A DNA stretch of 13,901 bases from Holophagales bacterium (GTDB taxonomy: Bacteria; Acidobacteriota; Holophagae; Holophagales; Holophagaceae), in the NCBI GenBank assembly GCA_031256155.1, contig JAIRRD010000226.1:1-13901 (forward strand), written 5' to 3'. The number at the start of each line of letters is the position of its first letter. The first letter of the stretch is position 1. The position numbers were made by a program, and so were the translations under genes. Positions 12,989 through 13,901 of the stretch are shown in pieces. The notes beneath the pieces are model-generated. The model was not told where the DNA came from. It saw only the letters and a program-made list of their open reading frames with translations, and did no database searches.

Positions 12989-13901
12989 GCCAGCAAAATT
13001 CAGTTGTTTAGTGAGAGCCTGTCTGTTTAATTTGAATTCTGGAACAGAAGCGTTTTCATCAAGCAGTTCTTTCGCCTCTTTGTTCTGACCCAGCCTAATC
13101 ATAGCGGTAGCGCGCATAAGACTTACCCATCCCAGGTTTTCTCTTTGCGGTTTTGTTGGGTAAAGGGCCAGAGCGTCTTTTGGATTATTCGTCTGCATAT
13201 GCAGGTCCGCAACAAGTATAGCCAAAGGCTCTTTTATGGGGTTTGTTTCCGAGCACTTTTGTAGCCAGTCTCCCGCTTCTTTTAACCTCAAAGGTATTTC
13301 ATAAGGCTGCATCGGACGCATGAGCAATGTCATCAGCGCATTTATGCGGTCTTCCCCGGGTTTCAGTTTTTCAATTTTCAGACCAGCTTCCACCCATTTT
13401 TTTTCTGCCAGCAATATTTGTATTTCTCCCAATTCCCCACTATAGTCTGTCAAGTTTTTGTTAAGACTGGCCAAAACCTGAGGCGGCGGAAGCGTGCTGG
13501 AAAAACTTTGTGAAAACACATGACGAAGGGCATCTTTTTCATCTTCAGGAGATGCCTGAATTATTTTGGTGGCTGCTTCTGGAAGACTTTTTGCGACAAA
13601 AAATGAAACCAGAGTTGAGCGAAGCTGCGGCGTTATTAGACGAATATTCTCACCAGTCAACAGTGGTATGGCTGACAATGGTCCTTTAGAGTCAATCCTA
13701 TCCTGAATGATTTTTCTTATCGTATCGTCTCTATAGGATTGCGCCGCATTGGAGTTTGGGGAGCCAGAATATTCTTTTTTATATTTTTCAGTCAGATTTA
13801 AGACCTTGTCCCATTGTTTTTTATCGAAAGCAACGCGGATTTGCAAGAAAAGAGAACTCCGCTGCGCGTTGCCGTCAAATCCTCCAGTTTTCACTTGGGT
13901 T
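12977..13901 (-). CDS. Helical-repeat (TPR-like) protein, 5' end outside the window
   Basis: The frame is open to the right edge of the window, so the N-terminus is missing; the GTG at 13894 is unlikely to be the true start. About 305 residues are visible and are almost all helical. Several segments look like tetratricopeptide-type hairpins, among them FDKKQWDKVLNLTEKYKKEY near the visible start, VADLHMQTNNPKDALALYP, and ATAMIRLGQNKEAKELLDE near the end. No enzyme motif or membrane helix is seen in this part, and no signal peptide can be judged. Such repeats usually mediate protein-protein contacts, often in envelope assemblies. I do not recognise a specific family. It converges on the helicase gene with 30 nt between the stops. 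Confidence 0.75.
   Translation of the reverse strand, partial: TQVKTGGFDGNAQRSSLFLQIRVAFDKKQWDKVLNLTEKYKKEYSGSPNSNAAQSYRDDTIRKIIQDRIDSKGPLSAIPLLTGENIRLITPQLRSTLVSFFVAKSLPEAATKIIQASPEDEKDALRHVFSQSFSSTLPPPQVLASLNKNLTDYSGELGEIQILLAEKKWVEAGLKIEKLKPGEDRINALMTLLMRPMQPYEIPLRLKEAGDWLQKCSETNPIKEPLAILVADLHMQTNNPKDALALYPTKPQRENLGWVSLMRATAMIRLGQNKEAKELLDENASVPEFKLNRQALTKQLNFAGSSM

Overview
The window looks like ordinary chromosomal DNA from a Gram-negative bacterium that I cannot place to phylum. A lipid A-type acyltransferase implies an outer membrane. Most genes are of medium GC, and GGAG-type ribosome binding sites precede most starts, including GTG and TTG starts. I see no tRNA, rRNA, phage gene, transposase, CRISPR array or recognisable defence system.

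Left part (minus strand, 159-3266): a three-gene block read right to left. An LpxL/HtrB-like acyltransferase is followed after 9 nt by greA, then a likely terminator, then a secreted C69-family dipeptidase. The 398-nt gap that follows (3267-3664) is divergent. It holds a strong-looking minus-strand terminator with no obvious gene behind it, a perfect 15-bp palindrome, and a good promoter for the next gene.

Middle part (plus strand, 3665-10777): a cyclic 2,3-diphosphoglycerate synthetase homologue (P-loop protein), an AT-rich single-domain cupin, then a galactose block. The galactose block is a sodium:solute symporter, a 69-residue two-helix membrane protein, galactokinase (ATGA overlap with the small gene) and galactose-1-phosphate uridylyltransferase. 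The likely logic is uptake, phosphorylation, and transfer to UDP; the epimerase must lie elsewhere. A CbiM/NikM-type metal transporter fused to a PDGLE domain follows galT on the same strand, without CbiQ/CbiO partners in view.

Right part (10778-13901): a 534-nt non-coding stretch rich in inverted repeats leads into a DEAD-box RNA helicase whose motif II reads DECD and which has a long basic Ser/Lys tail. A convergent minus-strand gene for a helical-repeat (TPR-like) protein runs off the right edge.

The least explained content is between the genes. Two families of short dispersed palindromes recur: one built on a CGCAAnTTGGTAT half-site, often touching promoters, and one built on CCATGTAAAATnGCAC, touching the 3' ends of two genes and the helicase leader. 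A possible structured helicase leader and a lone terminator upstream of the P-loop gene are the other points worth a second look. I did not find a convincing new multi-gene system.
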